From assembly GCA_019722365.1 (NCBI GenBank), contig JADFUC010001925.1:2914001-2978000 (forward strand): 64,000 bases of DNA. The letters are read 5' to 3'. This stretch comes from Lithospermum erythrorhizon. Lineage: Eukaryota; Streptophyta; Magnoliopsida; Boraginales; Boraginaceae. The notes under the pieces were generated by a model. That model had not been told where the DNA came from. It saw nothing but the letters and a program-made list of their open reading frames with translations, and searched no databases. Shown in pieces: positions 1 through 11,537 of the stretch. Each line of letters begins with the position of its first letter. Position 1 is the stretch's first letter. Both the position numbers and the translations under genes were made by a program.

Positions 1-381
1 ATAGAGTTCAACTAATTGTCAAGATGTGCAGTGTAAGCTCGACTATGTGACAGTTAATGTTGGCATAGCTAAGTTCTCTACAGAAACATAAAATTTGTTA
101 CTATTATTTCATTTATATGAGGATAGTTTATACTCTTTTTGTTGTTGTTGTATAGTATGATAATCAACTGGTAACCTTTTCAAAAGACTCTTTCTTGGCC
201 AAATTTTGTTCCCCTACCCTAGGGAATTTCTTGACTAACCCCTGTGTTTTTTTCATTCCCTCACTGTTGGTGATAAGTTAGCAAAAGTGACGAAATTAGA
301 TTGTTTGTTAGCGTATATTTAGCATGCCACAACTAGATAATGTGCATGCTGTGATATTTGAGTAGTATTACTGTAGTGCAG
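1..381 (+). other. Upstream intron or 5' region of the SET gene
   Basis: AT-rich sequence ends in a good acceptor (TGTAGTGCAG, AG at 380-381). I see no coding exon here, so this is most likely the intron before the first visible SET-gene exon. Confidence 0.5.
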
Positions 382-3300
382 GTAGAATTGTACTTCAGTG
401 AGCTTGATGCAGCTACCCATCCTTTAGGTTTCAGTAGTTCTAGGAATGAGCTGGAGGCACTTCATTTCATCATTTCAGTCATTGATAAAGTGCAAACCAC
501 TGGCCAACACATCATGGTAAGGATATTAGAAGATTTACGGGACTCAACTGTTAAAATGATCCATGAAGTTGGTAGCGGTGTGGCGGACTCGACCAAAATT
601 GTTCCTGAATCCATCTGCGAAAAGGAGAAAAATCTATTACAATGGGGAGAAAGGAATGGGGTCAGAAGAAAAATAGACATAACTTGTAAGTTTAATGTTT
701 ATTTTCAGGGTTTAATGTGTTATTATTATTATGATTTTATTCTGAGACCTGCTTGTCATTTAACTAACCCTAAGATTTTGGAGAACAGTGACATTAGAAT
801 TACTGCCTCTTTCAGTAATTGTCCTATTCTTATGCAGATGTTGAAGCAGCCGGGAGAGGAGCCATAGCCACAGAAGGATTGAATATTAATGACATCGTTT
901 TAGAGATTCCCGTATCAATCGTCATTTCCGAGGAACTTGTTCGCGATTCTGATATGGTAGGGATTGCTGTTAATAGCTTATTCTCTCTCCACTACATATA
1001 TGAAGTTCCTTTTACCTTTTTTTAACATTATTAGGAACACAGTAGTATATGTCTCTTAATTAGGGTCAAAACTACTTCATGACATGTTATATTCCCTAGT
1101 TTCTACAGTTCCTACATGAAAATCTAACTTCAGGCCACTTATAGAATGCCATTGACTTTGATAGACATGTTAATAAATCAATTCTCTGTCTTGTTTCAAT
1201 TGTCTATCACAAGCATTCCTTTGGAATAAAGAATTAAGAAAATCTTAACAATAAAAATAATGATAGAAAGTTTCCAATTGGCTACCCAAGCAAGCCTTAT
1301 GTTTGCATGATAATGGCGTCTTGTTACTATATTCAGCTGCCCATATTGGAGAAGATTGATGGACTGTCTCCAGAGACAATGTTGTTGTTGTGGAGCATGA
1401 AGGAGAAGCATGACCAAAATTCCAAACATAAGTTGTATTTTGATACTTTGCCACAATCGTTTGATACAGGTTTGCCATTAGTTAAGAATGTCTATCATTA
1501 CATTTTAAGGAGATTCTCGTGTTTCACACTTTCACATGCTATTCATCTGCCAATTTAATGTACAGAGTCTCTATGAGAAAGAATGTAGATGTTATCACCA
1601 AATTTTACAAGATATTTATTTTGAATAACAAGAGCAGATTCATCAAGAACTTCCTTTGTGAAACCTTAGACTCGTACTTGAGCCCAATTTTTTCAGTTTT
1701 CTGCTATTATGTAATGTGCACTCATCAGTGAACACATGTAAAATAATCAGTCAAATTTGGGATTTCAAAGGAATCCACTGCTTATACAAAACTATCATGA
1801 TGCTAAGTTGTGTTGGATGAATTGTTCTCCTCTATAAATTTAGATGATGTACTGCTGCACCACTGCACTACTGCATACTCTGTTGTTTGTTAAGGCCTAG
1901 GCTTCAGAAGGTTTTGTGATTTACTATTTGAAGAGTGTTTGAGAGCAGATTATATTAATTGAGCTAAATGTGATTTGGAACTATTATGTGTCTAGGTTGA
2001 ATGCATGAGTTTTAAGTTTCCATAAAGAAAAGAAATTAAAATAATTACTAGTATTGAGAAGGTAACTATAGGACTTAGTGACCACTGTAATTCTGGTTGA
2101 AGTAGCGTACAAGTTACAACAGAATACTAAGTAAAGGTGAAAATAGTTTTCAGCAATCTGGTCACAAGTAATGTCATCAAGGCAAATTCAATGTGTGCAT
2201 GTTTCTTAGATTGTATTCGATCATTTTTTCCTTGTCACTGTAAGTGATGCCTCAAATGGAGTTGATTTTTCTTTCTGGCATACCACATAGAGAAAACACT
2301 TTGAGATTGAATACGCGATGGCTCGTAGTGATTTTTTTTTTTAATTTGCCATAATTCACAATACAGGTTTAAGCTTTGGAGTTGACGCTGTCATGGCTTT
2401 AGATGGAACTCTACTGTTAGAAGAAATAATACAAGCGAAAGAGGTACCTGACATATCGACACGTGTTTTAACATGATGCCTATCTTATGTTTTACTCTCT
2501 GCAACATTTCTTGAGCCAGCAGAAATGTGACCCGATGCATGCTTTTAATTGCTTAAAGAATTCGAATTATTTCTTTACGTTTTATATTGACTTGGTGGAA
2601 TGTAAGTGAGACAGCGTTTTTGCAAACTGTGTGCAACTTAACGAATAAAATGAGCCATTTTAACAAACAAAAGTTAAGAATTCAAAATATATTTCCTTTG
2701 GTTGAGGCAGAATATGTTTCTTCCTTAGCTTGATGTTGGTGGTATTTCCCTAATGTTTGTTTATTTTTTTAAAATCCTTCCCTTTAAGAAAATAAAAATA
2801 CGAGATATTAAGATCCCTTTTTGTAATTTAAAATCCTTTCAGATGTTTGAAGTCATATTAATGATGTAGGAGAGCAATTTAAAAAGGGTGAACCTGTCAC
2901 ACCTACTGCTGGATGCAGTTTTGCTGCTTTTGCATATGGATGGAGTACTATATGTATTTTGTTTATTTGAAATTCTGTGCGTTCTTGGTAATGGGAGACA
3001 GGCATAGAGGTCTAACAGAAATGAACCTTCTCCTCTTGTGGGTTGGCTCACTATTGCTGCACACTTTCTAACTCTGGCATGTTTCTGTCTCTTTTCAGCA
3101 CTTGCGCACTCAATATGACAAATTATTTCCTGCACTATGCATCAATCATCCTGACATATTTCATCCGGAGATGTACACATGGGAACACTTCTTGTGGGCT
3201 TGTGAGCTGTGGTACACAAATAGTATGAAAATAATGTTCAAAGATGGACATCTAAGGACATGCTTAGTTCCTATTGCTGGGTTTCTGAATCACTCGGTTA

Positions 3301-4685
3301 GTTTTTTTGCTTCATTATGTGCTTAAATGCTTTTGTTATGTGTCATATCAACATAAACATGCCCCGATGCCTCTGAAGAGGTTCCCGCCTAAGTTGGGGG
3401 GAGGGATTGGATAGCTTGCCTTCTTACTCCTGTGATAACAGGAAGGTTGTTTCCAAATTGACCCAAGAGTCAAGTGCAATGACTATCCACTACTACGTAC
3501 TTCACAGTAGCCTTCTTACCCCTGTGATAACAGATTGTGTATTGTTTCCACATAGAAATCATGGTTGTATTGTAACAATCAGTTTGTTTCTAAATTTGAT
3601 CTGATCATTATATAGTCGATCAAAATCTATTTCTCATTCCTTGACAGACATGCCCACACATATTACACTATAGCAAAGTTGATTCTGCGACAAACACTTT
3701 GAAGTTCCGTTTATCCAGGCCGTGCAGCGCTGGTGATCAAATTTTTCTCAGCTATGGGAAATTATCTAGTTCTCATCTGCTCACCTTCTATGGCTTCTTA
3801 CCACAAGGAGACAATCCCTATGATATCATTCCACTTGGTGATGCTCATTTGCTTTCTTCCTTACTTACGTATGATAATGTTTGATGTTCTGTGTGTTTAA
3901 CAATGAGACCCTTTCTCTACATCAATGCTATTTGCTTTTAGCAAATCAAGTTTCAATCAAACTATTTTCCACCCTATATGAGTCGATGAAAATGAAGAGG
4001 GAGAGGGAGGAGAGACATCAGTGCTCAGTTGTTTACTATTTTGCAGATATAGAAGTTGCTCAGGATGAAGGCTACGAGAATGGAGACCCTTTCTCATCTT
4101 GGAGTACTCATATGCTTCGTGGTACATGGTTATCAAAAACTCATGGAATTTATCATTATGGGTTGCCATACCCTTTATTGGCATATCTCCGTCAAATTCG
4201 AGGTGTCATACTAACAAGAAATGCTCTGGTAACTTTCTATAAATCCAGATCTTCTTATGTTGCTACATCTCTCTCAATATTGTTCTTGTATCACCTCTAT
4301 CTCACATGTCAAGCGTATGCCCTATCTGGTCCTAATCTCCTAGTTCACTAAAACCCAGACACAGGAAAATTTGGAAGTTGATCTGGAGACACTCGCTGAT
4401 CTTTCCTCTACATTTGAAAGTATGATGGAAGCCCTTGGAGAGTCGACACTTGATGACAGGTATATTACTGGGCATAAAACTTGCTATTATAGAAGTTCTA
4501 GCATTCTATGATATTCTTCGTCAAAGAAAAAGTTGATTTTATGTTACAGGGAAACCGTAAGTTGGGATGTAAAGCTTGCCCTAGACTTCAAAAGCTTACA
4601 TAAGAAAATTATTGCCTCCATACTCGCATCCTGCGCAGCTGGTTGTGAATTGATACAAAATGAACTGCGAAATCTGACAACTTAA
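382..4685 (+). CDS. SET-domain protein lysine methyltransferase (LSMT-like), 5' end outside window
   Basis: Nine exons join in frame: 382-685, 838-956, 1337-1469, 2367-2443, 3099-3296, 3648-3837, 4047-4228, 4359-4459, 4550-4685 (TAA). They give 479 residues; the N-terminus lies upstream, since the first exon opens at a splice acceptor. Seen: SET start 'AAGRGAIATEGL' (about residue 104), the SET core 'GFLNHS' (273-277) and the catalytic-Tyr motif 'GDQIFLSYG' (Tyr about 313), then a C-terminal part like the Rubisco LSMT substrate-binding domain. Family knowledge: such plant SET proteins use S-adenosylmethionine to methylate lysines of non-histone, often plastid, proteins. The substrate here is unknown. 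The sequence resembles what I recall of Arabidopsis At2g18850. Exon 8 could instead start at 4365 (two AG sites 6 nt apart). No internal stop or frameshift was found in the exons. Confidence 0.88.
3358..3512 (-). repeat. Au-like SINE fragment in a SET-gene intron
   Basis: This intronic stretch carries the block 'GGTTGTTTCCAAATTGACCC' and preceding 'GATAGCTTGCCTTCTTACTC'. Read on the minus strand it resembles the 3' part of the plant Au SINE (box B region, then 'GGAAACAGCCTCT' and 'AAGGCTGCGTACAAT'). The same opening words 'ACATGCCC(C)GATGCC' and the same order of blocks occur at 8690 in the next gene. The block 'CTTCTTAC(T/C)CCTGTGATAACAG' is repeated at about 3419 and 3511, so the copy is internally duplicated or rearranged. 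The match to Au is from memory. Confidence 0.5.
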
Positions 4686-7600
4686 GTTATGGTAGGTTTG
4701 AGATTTTGACTTGCACATTTGGGCAAGATATTAGGAGACTTTTCTTAATTTTTCTATATACTTAATTAATTTAAGCTTCTTTCAAAATGTTAAGACAACC
4801 AACGTCGACTGATTTAGACACATTTCATAAAACTTTAAAGAAAATATGGCAACCAAAATCGAAGCTTGTCGGAGGTAGTATTTTCTTTTTCTTGATTGTG
4901 CATTGTTTGTTGGTCTTTCTTCAGATGAATATGCTTTCGACAACCAACTCCTCTTTAGAATAAGTTAGATACCCTTTTAAGAAAACCATGGAGGATATTG
5001 CATCATATTTCTTTTGTGTGGCAAGAATGTTACCAAAACTATTTTATTGCAAGTCAAATACTCAAAGGAGTACCTATTCCATAAAGGTTAAGCATATTTG
5101 TCTTAGTGGCTGAAAAAGTTGACTTTCTTATTTTGCTTATTATAATTCTACATGATCAGCACAGAACCTGTTGATCTTTTAATCTATACTCATTTTACCC
5201 CAGTTTTAATCAAATTTATGCTCCAAGTCAGCAGATATGTACGGGAGTTGGAGACATTATATTGGAAAATAGATTTCTTTGAGAAGTGGAAATATTTTGT
5301 GTTGTCTTGTGTCTTTGTATCTCAGAACGTTGTCTATGGTTTGAAGTCACTGAATAAAAGGCAACCTATGTCCCATCTTCAACATTGATGAAGACAAATA
5401 AATTGCTATAGAAGCAATGGTTGTATGCATGTAAAGTAAGAGAAACAAAGGATGCAAAGGGAAAAAGTGTTAAGGATGCGTGTGTTTGGCTGGATGGGGG
5501 TTTGGTGTAGTAGTCGGGAACTCATTTGTAAGGATAGAAGATGGAGGTTCAAACCTCGACGCAAGATTTCTTTAAAATTTGTATCACCTAAACCCATTCC
5601 CTCTCATCTACCTATTCCCTAACAAACTATCCCCCTTTCTCTCTACCTCCCCCACCTCAATTTCATACCAAAATGACAGTTCTAACCTTGGGTAAAAAAT
5701 TGTGATAAATATATAATATGCAGTTTCCATTCTTGATCCTGTGTTTGCTTGACCATGTAAAATAAGAAAGTCAACTTACAGTTATGCCAATATATTTTAC
5801 ACTCCTATGAGAATTCCAAGTTACAACTTGGCAGGAATAAAGTTGGCTTCAATTACCATTTGTCTCAATCAGTATTTAAATTTCTACAATACTTTCATTA
5901 CTAAAATTAAGTAATGAAGATTAGGCAAGGGGTAGAGGGTAGTGGTTGTGACTCATGAGTCATGAGTCATAACTAAGATGGTGTGATGTGTAGGTATTCT
6001 TGGGGAAAAATTGTTGTGTGCAACTATTGTCACCACCCAATATATATAAAAGCAGAACAACTTTTCAAGCTAGTGGTGTAAAATAAGTGAATCAATATTC
6101 AAATGTATCTCAACATTTGTCACACTTGCACTTAAAGTTGGCAATATCTAGAAGCTTATGCACAATGATACACTTACAATGTGATTGCCAAGAAATTAAA
6201 TGAAATTATCCCAAAGATTCAACGAATAACTATCGCTGCCCTTTCACAAAAGAACGCGATTAATAAAACGTCTACTGGCGCTCATCCAAGAAGATTCAAC
6301 GACACCATCAGGATCCTTTATTACAAAAAATGTGATTAAGAACTTGGGGTAGCTTTTGCTTAGGTGTGTGTTAGGAACGATGAGAATTGAACGCTATGTT
6401 TTCATGCTCTTGAGTTAGGTGTAGATTTAGTACAAAATTATAGTCCACAAACATATGGTATACAATATAAAATGTAAGCATCATATTTACACATCTAAAT
6501 TGGATTCTAAAGAATTTATCATGAAGAGTTGATTGTAATATTTTCTCCAATATATTTTAATTGTCGTTTGATTTTTTTAAATTGAATTTTGATCATCAAT
6601 TATTAATTATTTTAAAAAAATAAGTAAAATTTATATCATTGAATTGCTCTTTAAAAATACTTCTATAATATTAATTTTTTAATAATATAATTAAAGCAGA
6701 ATTGTAAAGCATTAAAAAATTTATTTTATTATATGGTAGTGTCAATTAAAATGAATTTGCAGATTGAATTATAAGTAATCAAGAGTAGTTCTCATTCCAA
6801 TAATATAATCAAGATTGGTGGGATGTAATAAACATGATTAAAAATTCTATTTAACACGTTCAAACAACCACACATGACATATCATCAAACCAACTGAACA
6901 AAACTCACCACCTTTTGTCCTTTTCAATCTCCAACAGCCAACGCCTTCTTTTTACCAAATTAGGTCTTTCCAAAAAAAGAACATCTAAAAATTTTCAGAA
7001 TGAGGGAAAATGACACTTGTAAGAATTCTTATGTGAATGATCTAAACTTTGAGGGGTTTTTAATCCCTTAAAATTAGATAAAATACGTAACAATGAAATA
7101 TAGCTAGAACTGACTATCAGAGGAGACATGGACCAAGTTTGAACTATGGAAAAAGTGAGTCGGATAGATTTTGGACGTCTTGAAAATTTGGTTAGAGATT
7201 TTATTTTTAATTTTATTCATTCATTATTCTAGTTTTGGTGGCTTAACTACAACTTAGCTTTTTATTTCATTATCATCGAACATGAACTCGAACTATATTT
7301 TTAACTCAACAATTATCTAAATTAAAATGATAAAATAAAATAAAATGAAACTATGACAATCATATCATCGAGATTGATCCGACTTTAATTATGAATAGTA
7401 TCCAATTTAAATGAAATAAATATTATGCATTGAGTACATTTACTTGTCTTAAATATAAAGGAACAAAGCATGGTCTGAATATTTAAGACCGTCTCAAGTC
7501 TGACAGTGGAGCCCAACCTCCAATTTGTATACATTTGTTTTATTTGCTTTGTTTGTTGAATATATATACATACATTATTTTATTGGGGTTATTTGTTCTT

Positions 7601-8210
7601 TTTCTATTTACTTTTAATTTAATTAAATACATTAAAAATATAAATATAATTAAATAAAAACATTATTTTAAGAAGATCCGTTACTCGCTCGAACACCCGA
7701 CTCGAGTACTTCTAATTCTCGAATTTCAACCGCTTCGACGTTAATGTGTTATTTAATAAACAAAAAATTGCAATAATAAATGTTATTAAAAATATTGACA
7801 ATAATATTTAATATTAAAGCAAAAAATATATCATAAAATAATTAAATAAAAATATTTTTAAGAAGTTGAAATATAATTATTAATATTATCACAAATAATG
7901 TATATATCGAAAATATGGAATATAATATTCATACTGTGGTATATATGTCCAAATAAACATCAATAAAAACTCTATTAAAAAATGTGTATTTATAATTATT
8001 ATTTGATTATGTGAAAATAAAAAAATGTATTATAAAAAAAATGGAAGATGTAAATAAATAATAATAATACTCATTATACACAACCTTATACAACTGAACT
8101 CTAACCAATTAATTAACTTGGGAAGGATACCATCCAGACAAAATAGAACAACCAACTAAAAAACGCAATCCTTACCGTGGGCCCTGTCAGTGACATAAAG
8201 TATAGACAAC
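4686..8210. other. Intergenic region, AT-rich
   Basis: No coding exon is supported here. The first few hundred bases are the likely 3' UTR of the SET gene. A SINE-like segment sits near 5.47-5.6 kb. From about 6.5 kb the sequence is very AT-rich; 6.57-6.78 kb resembles 19.0-19.2 kb and is probably an old MITE family. Confidence 0.5.
5470..5590 (+). repeat. Possible tRNA-derived SINE fragment
   Basis: 'GGTGTAGTAGTCGGG' (about 5503) could be a Pol III box A and 'GGTTCAAACCTC' (5546-5557) a box B, about 40 nt apart, as in plant SINEs. No poly-A/T tail or target duplication could be fixed. Confidence 0.35.
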
Positions 8211-8218
8211 TATAAATT
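8211..8218 (+). promoter_or_regulatory. Candidate TATA box of the syntaxin-like gene
   Basis: TATAAATT lies 220 nt upstream of the start codon at 8438, following a gene-free AT-rich stretch. A transcription start near 8240 would give a 5' UTR of about 195 nt. The position is plausible but there is no transcript evidence. Confidence 0.4.
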
Positions 8219-8437
8219 GTGTCAGAAGAAAAAACAATTGTAATCCATTATTTAGATTCTCACACATACCTCACTTTATTTCTTGCCTTCTTTAAACTTC
8301 TTTCTCTCTTTCTTCTTTGCTTTTTAATCTGTAGTATAAGCAAAGGCAAAGAAGCAAGGGACAAAATCTTTTTAAATTTATTTTATACCAATTTATTGAA
8401 AATATTGGATTTTTAGAGGAAATTATAGAAAGTGGAG

Positions 8438-11034
8438 ATGTTGGTTGCTAATACATTTGATCAATGGCAAAGGGACACATTCTTTTCTGCAGCTGAAGAG
8501 GTTCAACATTCAGCTGATGTGTATGTTTTTCTGTTTAGTATTATTCAGATCTTAACAATTGTTAAACTTTTGTTTGATCTTCTATGTGTTAGTAAAAGTT
8601 TTCTACTGTGGTTATTGAATTCATTGTTTGTCTTTTTAGAGAGGGGTATATGCAATTCTTGAAAATTGTTATGGTTGATGATACATTAACATGCCCGATG
8701 CCTTTTGAAGATTCTCCCACAGAAGTATATAATAGGGTCGGATAGTACGCAACCTATCTTGTGATAAAAAAGAGACTGTTTCCAATTGATCCGAGGGGTG
8801 GAGCAAACAATATGGACTACTTCACAATAGTTAAGTAGTGTAGGACTGTATGTTGCGTAATGAGCTATTTTGATATATTCTATAATATCAAAGAGTTAGA
8901 GAATATAAAATATTTTACTCAATGGGACATGGAAATTAATGGTTGATGTATAGGAAAAGAAAAATATTTTGAGTTGCTTCAAATAGGTTGCATAAAGAAG
9001 GGGAAAATATGGTAGGAGAATGTTTGTACTAGGCTTGGTTTCCAAGTGTTGAAGGAGTTGCTTCTGATAGAGGGTACCATAGTTTTGATTTTGTCTTCTA
9101 ATATTCAGGGAAGTTTGCAGCTTTTAGCTATAATTTTTTTAATGGAATTAGTTGTTTCACATATGTTGGTATCCTTATTATGCAGAATGGAGTCAGCTTA
9201 CAGGACATGGATAAGGGAACGGAGAGAAGGAGCCGAAGCTGATTCTTTGGATAAATTTAGCAGAGATTTACAAATGGCTTTAGGTACTGCAAAGTGGCAG
9301 GTCGGTATTAGGCTTAAGCCCTTTATCAATACTCCGTAATCTTTAGCTTTTAGTCTTTATATGTTGTCCCCCATCCATCTATTGTGTATATATTTTCATT
9401 ATGATTGTCTTTTGCATCTTAAATGTATTGTTTATCTGAAGTTCATTTAGCTATACTTCTCTTACTTTCGAACTTTGAACTGTTTCTTGCTCAAATTAGT
9501 TGGAGGAGTTTGAAAGGGCGGTTAGGCTGAGCTATACAAACCGAGCTGATAAGATTACGATAACCAGACATAGGCAATTTGTATCTGCCATTGAAGACCA
9601 GATTTCTCGTGTTGAAGCAGCCTTGAGGGAAGCCATTAATATGGAAGGAAAGCTACAGCTTCCATGGGTTAACTTAGATGAGAAAGAACGTGACGACTTA
9701 GCTCTGTTTCTTTCAAGTTCTTCCACAATACCACAAAGTACCAAAGATGGATCTTCCAGTTCAGAAAAATACAGCAAACATATTAGTGTACATCCTAAAA
9801 GCGACATCCCAGATCAATCCAGCAGTTCGAATGACATACCTGTAAGCAAATTAGGGTCCCACCATTCAATTGAGCTAGGAGTGGCGACTCCTCAGCTAAG
9901 GCTTAATGTTGACTGTCAATCTGATTATAGGACTAACAACCATAAAACATGGAGTTCAAGTGATATAGGGAAGTTGGACATTGTGATTAAGCATAAAGAT
10001 AAATTTGATAATCCTTCATTCTTGGGTAGTGAATCTACATCCAAGGAAAAAGGTCAAGGTATGATCCAAAAGTGTGAAGATCTTCTTCATGGAAAGCGAC
10101 AAACACATATCCTTCCGTTTTGTAGGAAGACAAATTGGATGAATCAAGTAAGATTTATGCCATTTTCAATTTTATCCAAATTTTGAAGAAACTTAACAGA
10201 GGATCCATTCTGGTGGTGGAATATCTAGATAACAGTCAAGTTTACCTCTGAATATGTTGCTTCTCTTGTTTAGATATTGAAAATTATCCATGTCTCAATT
10301 CCCAATGAAATCTCCATCAAGGAATTTTTTATTGCAATGTAAGCATTCAAATTACCTTCATCTGCAGATATCAGGAAAGACTAGTTCACATCGGCGACTA
10401 CTGCAAAGCATTCCAGTTAAATCGAAACGGACTATGCTGCTTTTGATGCTAACAATTTTCTTAGTTGGTAAACTCTTTTTCTTGATCTTGTTGATGAATG
10501 GAACACCAAAACCAATTATATGTTCTAAAAGAATTTTTCTCATAGTCATGTTTTTCTCATAGGCCAGTTGCTTCTAAAACTAGTTATGGACTTACCTTGG
10601 ACAATTGCAGGCATTGTCCTAAGTGTCTGTATTTCAGTATTTATTGAGATAGATCTCGACAATATCAATCATGCCCCAATACTAATAAAACCTAAACCTA
10701 GTAGGCATAATAGCTTCTTGATCTTTCTCGACAATGTTGAGATCTATCTCAATAGTATTCTTCTATGGTACTTCACTTGATTAAATATGTGCTTACTTTT
10801 TCTTCATTTGTGAGTTTTATACATGGTAATTTGACATTAGAATCACATGAATAAATTATATGTAGAACATAATTTCTTAAAATAAAGCACAATATTTACA
10901 TTGTCAACAACATTTGTTGCTGTAAATTACTTTTTTTTTCTTGATTTGGTATTTCTTAAGCATAATATGATCTGATCGGAAGCCAAATTCTCTTTCATGA
11001 TTTTACAGTGGCCTTTTTACTGTATTCAAACTAA
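8438..11034 (+). CDS. Tail-anchored syntaxin-6 N-domain (t-SNARE-like) protein
   Basis: Five exons: 8438-8520, 9186-9300, 9500-10147, 10368-10467, 11009-11034 (TAA); 323 residues. The N-terminus starts 'MLVANTFDQWQRDTFFSAAE' and residues about 5-105 form helices of the syntaxin-6/SYP61 N-terminal type ('LEEFERAVRLSY', 'RHRQFVSAIEDQISRVE'). Residues 110-295 are polar and Ser-rich. The last 20 or so residues form a hydrophobic tail ('MLLLMLTIFLVVAFLLYSN') created across the last splice, as in tail-anchored proteins. The family acts in vesicle traffic at the trans-Golgi/endosomes; the exact role of this plant branch is not known to me. I see no heptad SNARE motif before the anchor. The last tiny exon (26 nt) is inferred from phase and the membrane tail. 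Confidence 0.82.
8690..8840 (-). repeat. Au-like SINE copy in intron 1 of the syntaxin-like gene
   Basis: Contains 'GGGTCGGATAGTACGCAACC' followed by 'GAGACTGTTTCCAATTGATC'. On the minus strand this is the order and wording of the 3' half of the plant Au SINE ('GGAAACAGTCTCT' then 'GGTTGCGTACTATCCGACCC'). It is a second copy of the element at 3358-3512, in the same orientation. Confidence 0.6.
10643..10753. repeat. Short near-perfect inverted repeat (hairpin) in intron 4
   Basis: Arm 'ATTGAGATAGATCTCGACAA' starts at 10643; its complement lies at 10733-10753. The arms pair over 21 nt with two non-Watson-Crick positions, one of them a possible G-U, around a loop of about 69 nt that itself holds partly matching 'ATCAATCATGCC' and 'GGCATAATAG' blocks. 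It could be a tiny MITE or a small-RNA precursor. Confidence 0.6.
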
Positions 11035-11537
11035 ATCAGGATGAAGTCGTGCTAATCAAGAGCAAGATACAATGGAGTATCAGGATAGCTATTCATTTTT
11101 AGAAGAGTCTTCAAAGGAACTCCCAATATCGGTCAGGTTATGCATCCGCGTATGTAATGTTTAAAGCATATTATATGCATCAACTGATACGTGCTCTTTG
11201 AAGTGTGAATTATTACAATATGAAGGAGGGAATCAAAAGAGAGTGTGATTATCTGTAAAACATTCACAATGATGAAATGATTAATCGTTACATTTAACAT
11301 AAAAACACCCTTCTCCCCTCTCTTGTGATAAACTTTCTCCAATTTCCTTCATTTTTGTGTGTAAGATGAAGTCATATAATTAATTGTGTATATGTAAACT
11401 TTGTCGTTCATTACAACAGGAACATTCAATATGGTGAAAAAAAGTTTGATAACATATGATATTAATGGGCTGTTGTACTGATTTGTACACTACAGAAAAG
11501 ATATAAATGGAGAGGGTAATCATAGCAACATCATTCA
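11035..11537. other. Convergent 3' intergenic spacer
   Basis: About 500 nt between the syntaxin-like gene (+) and the glutaredoxin-like gene (-), which converge. It must hold both 3' UTRs. No other feature is evident. Confidence 0.5.

Noticed and set aside
819..1025. Separate ORF on + strand
   Set aside because: It is SET-gene exon 838-956 extended into introns, not a gene of its own.
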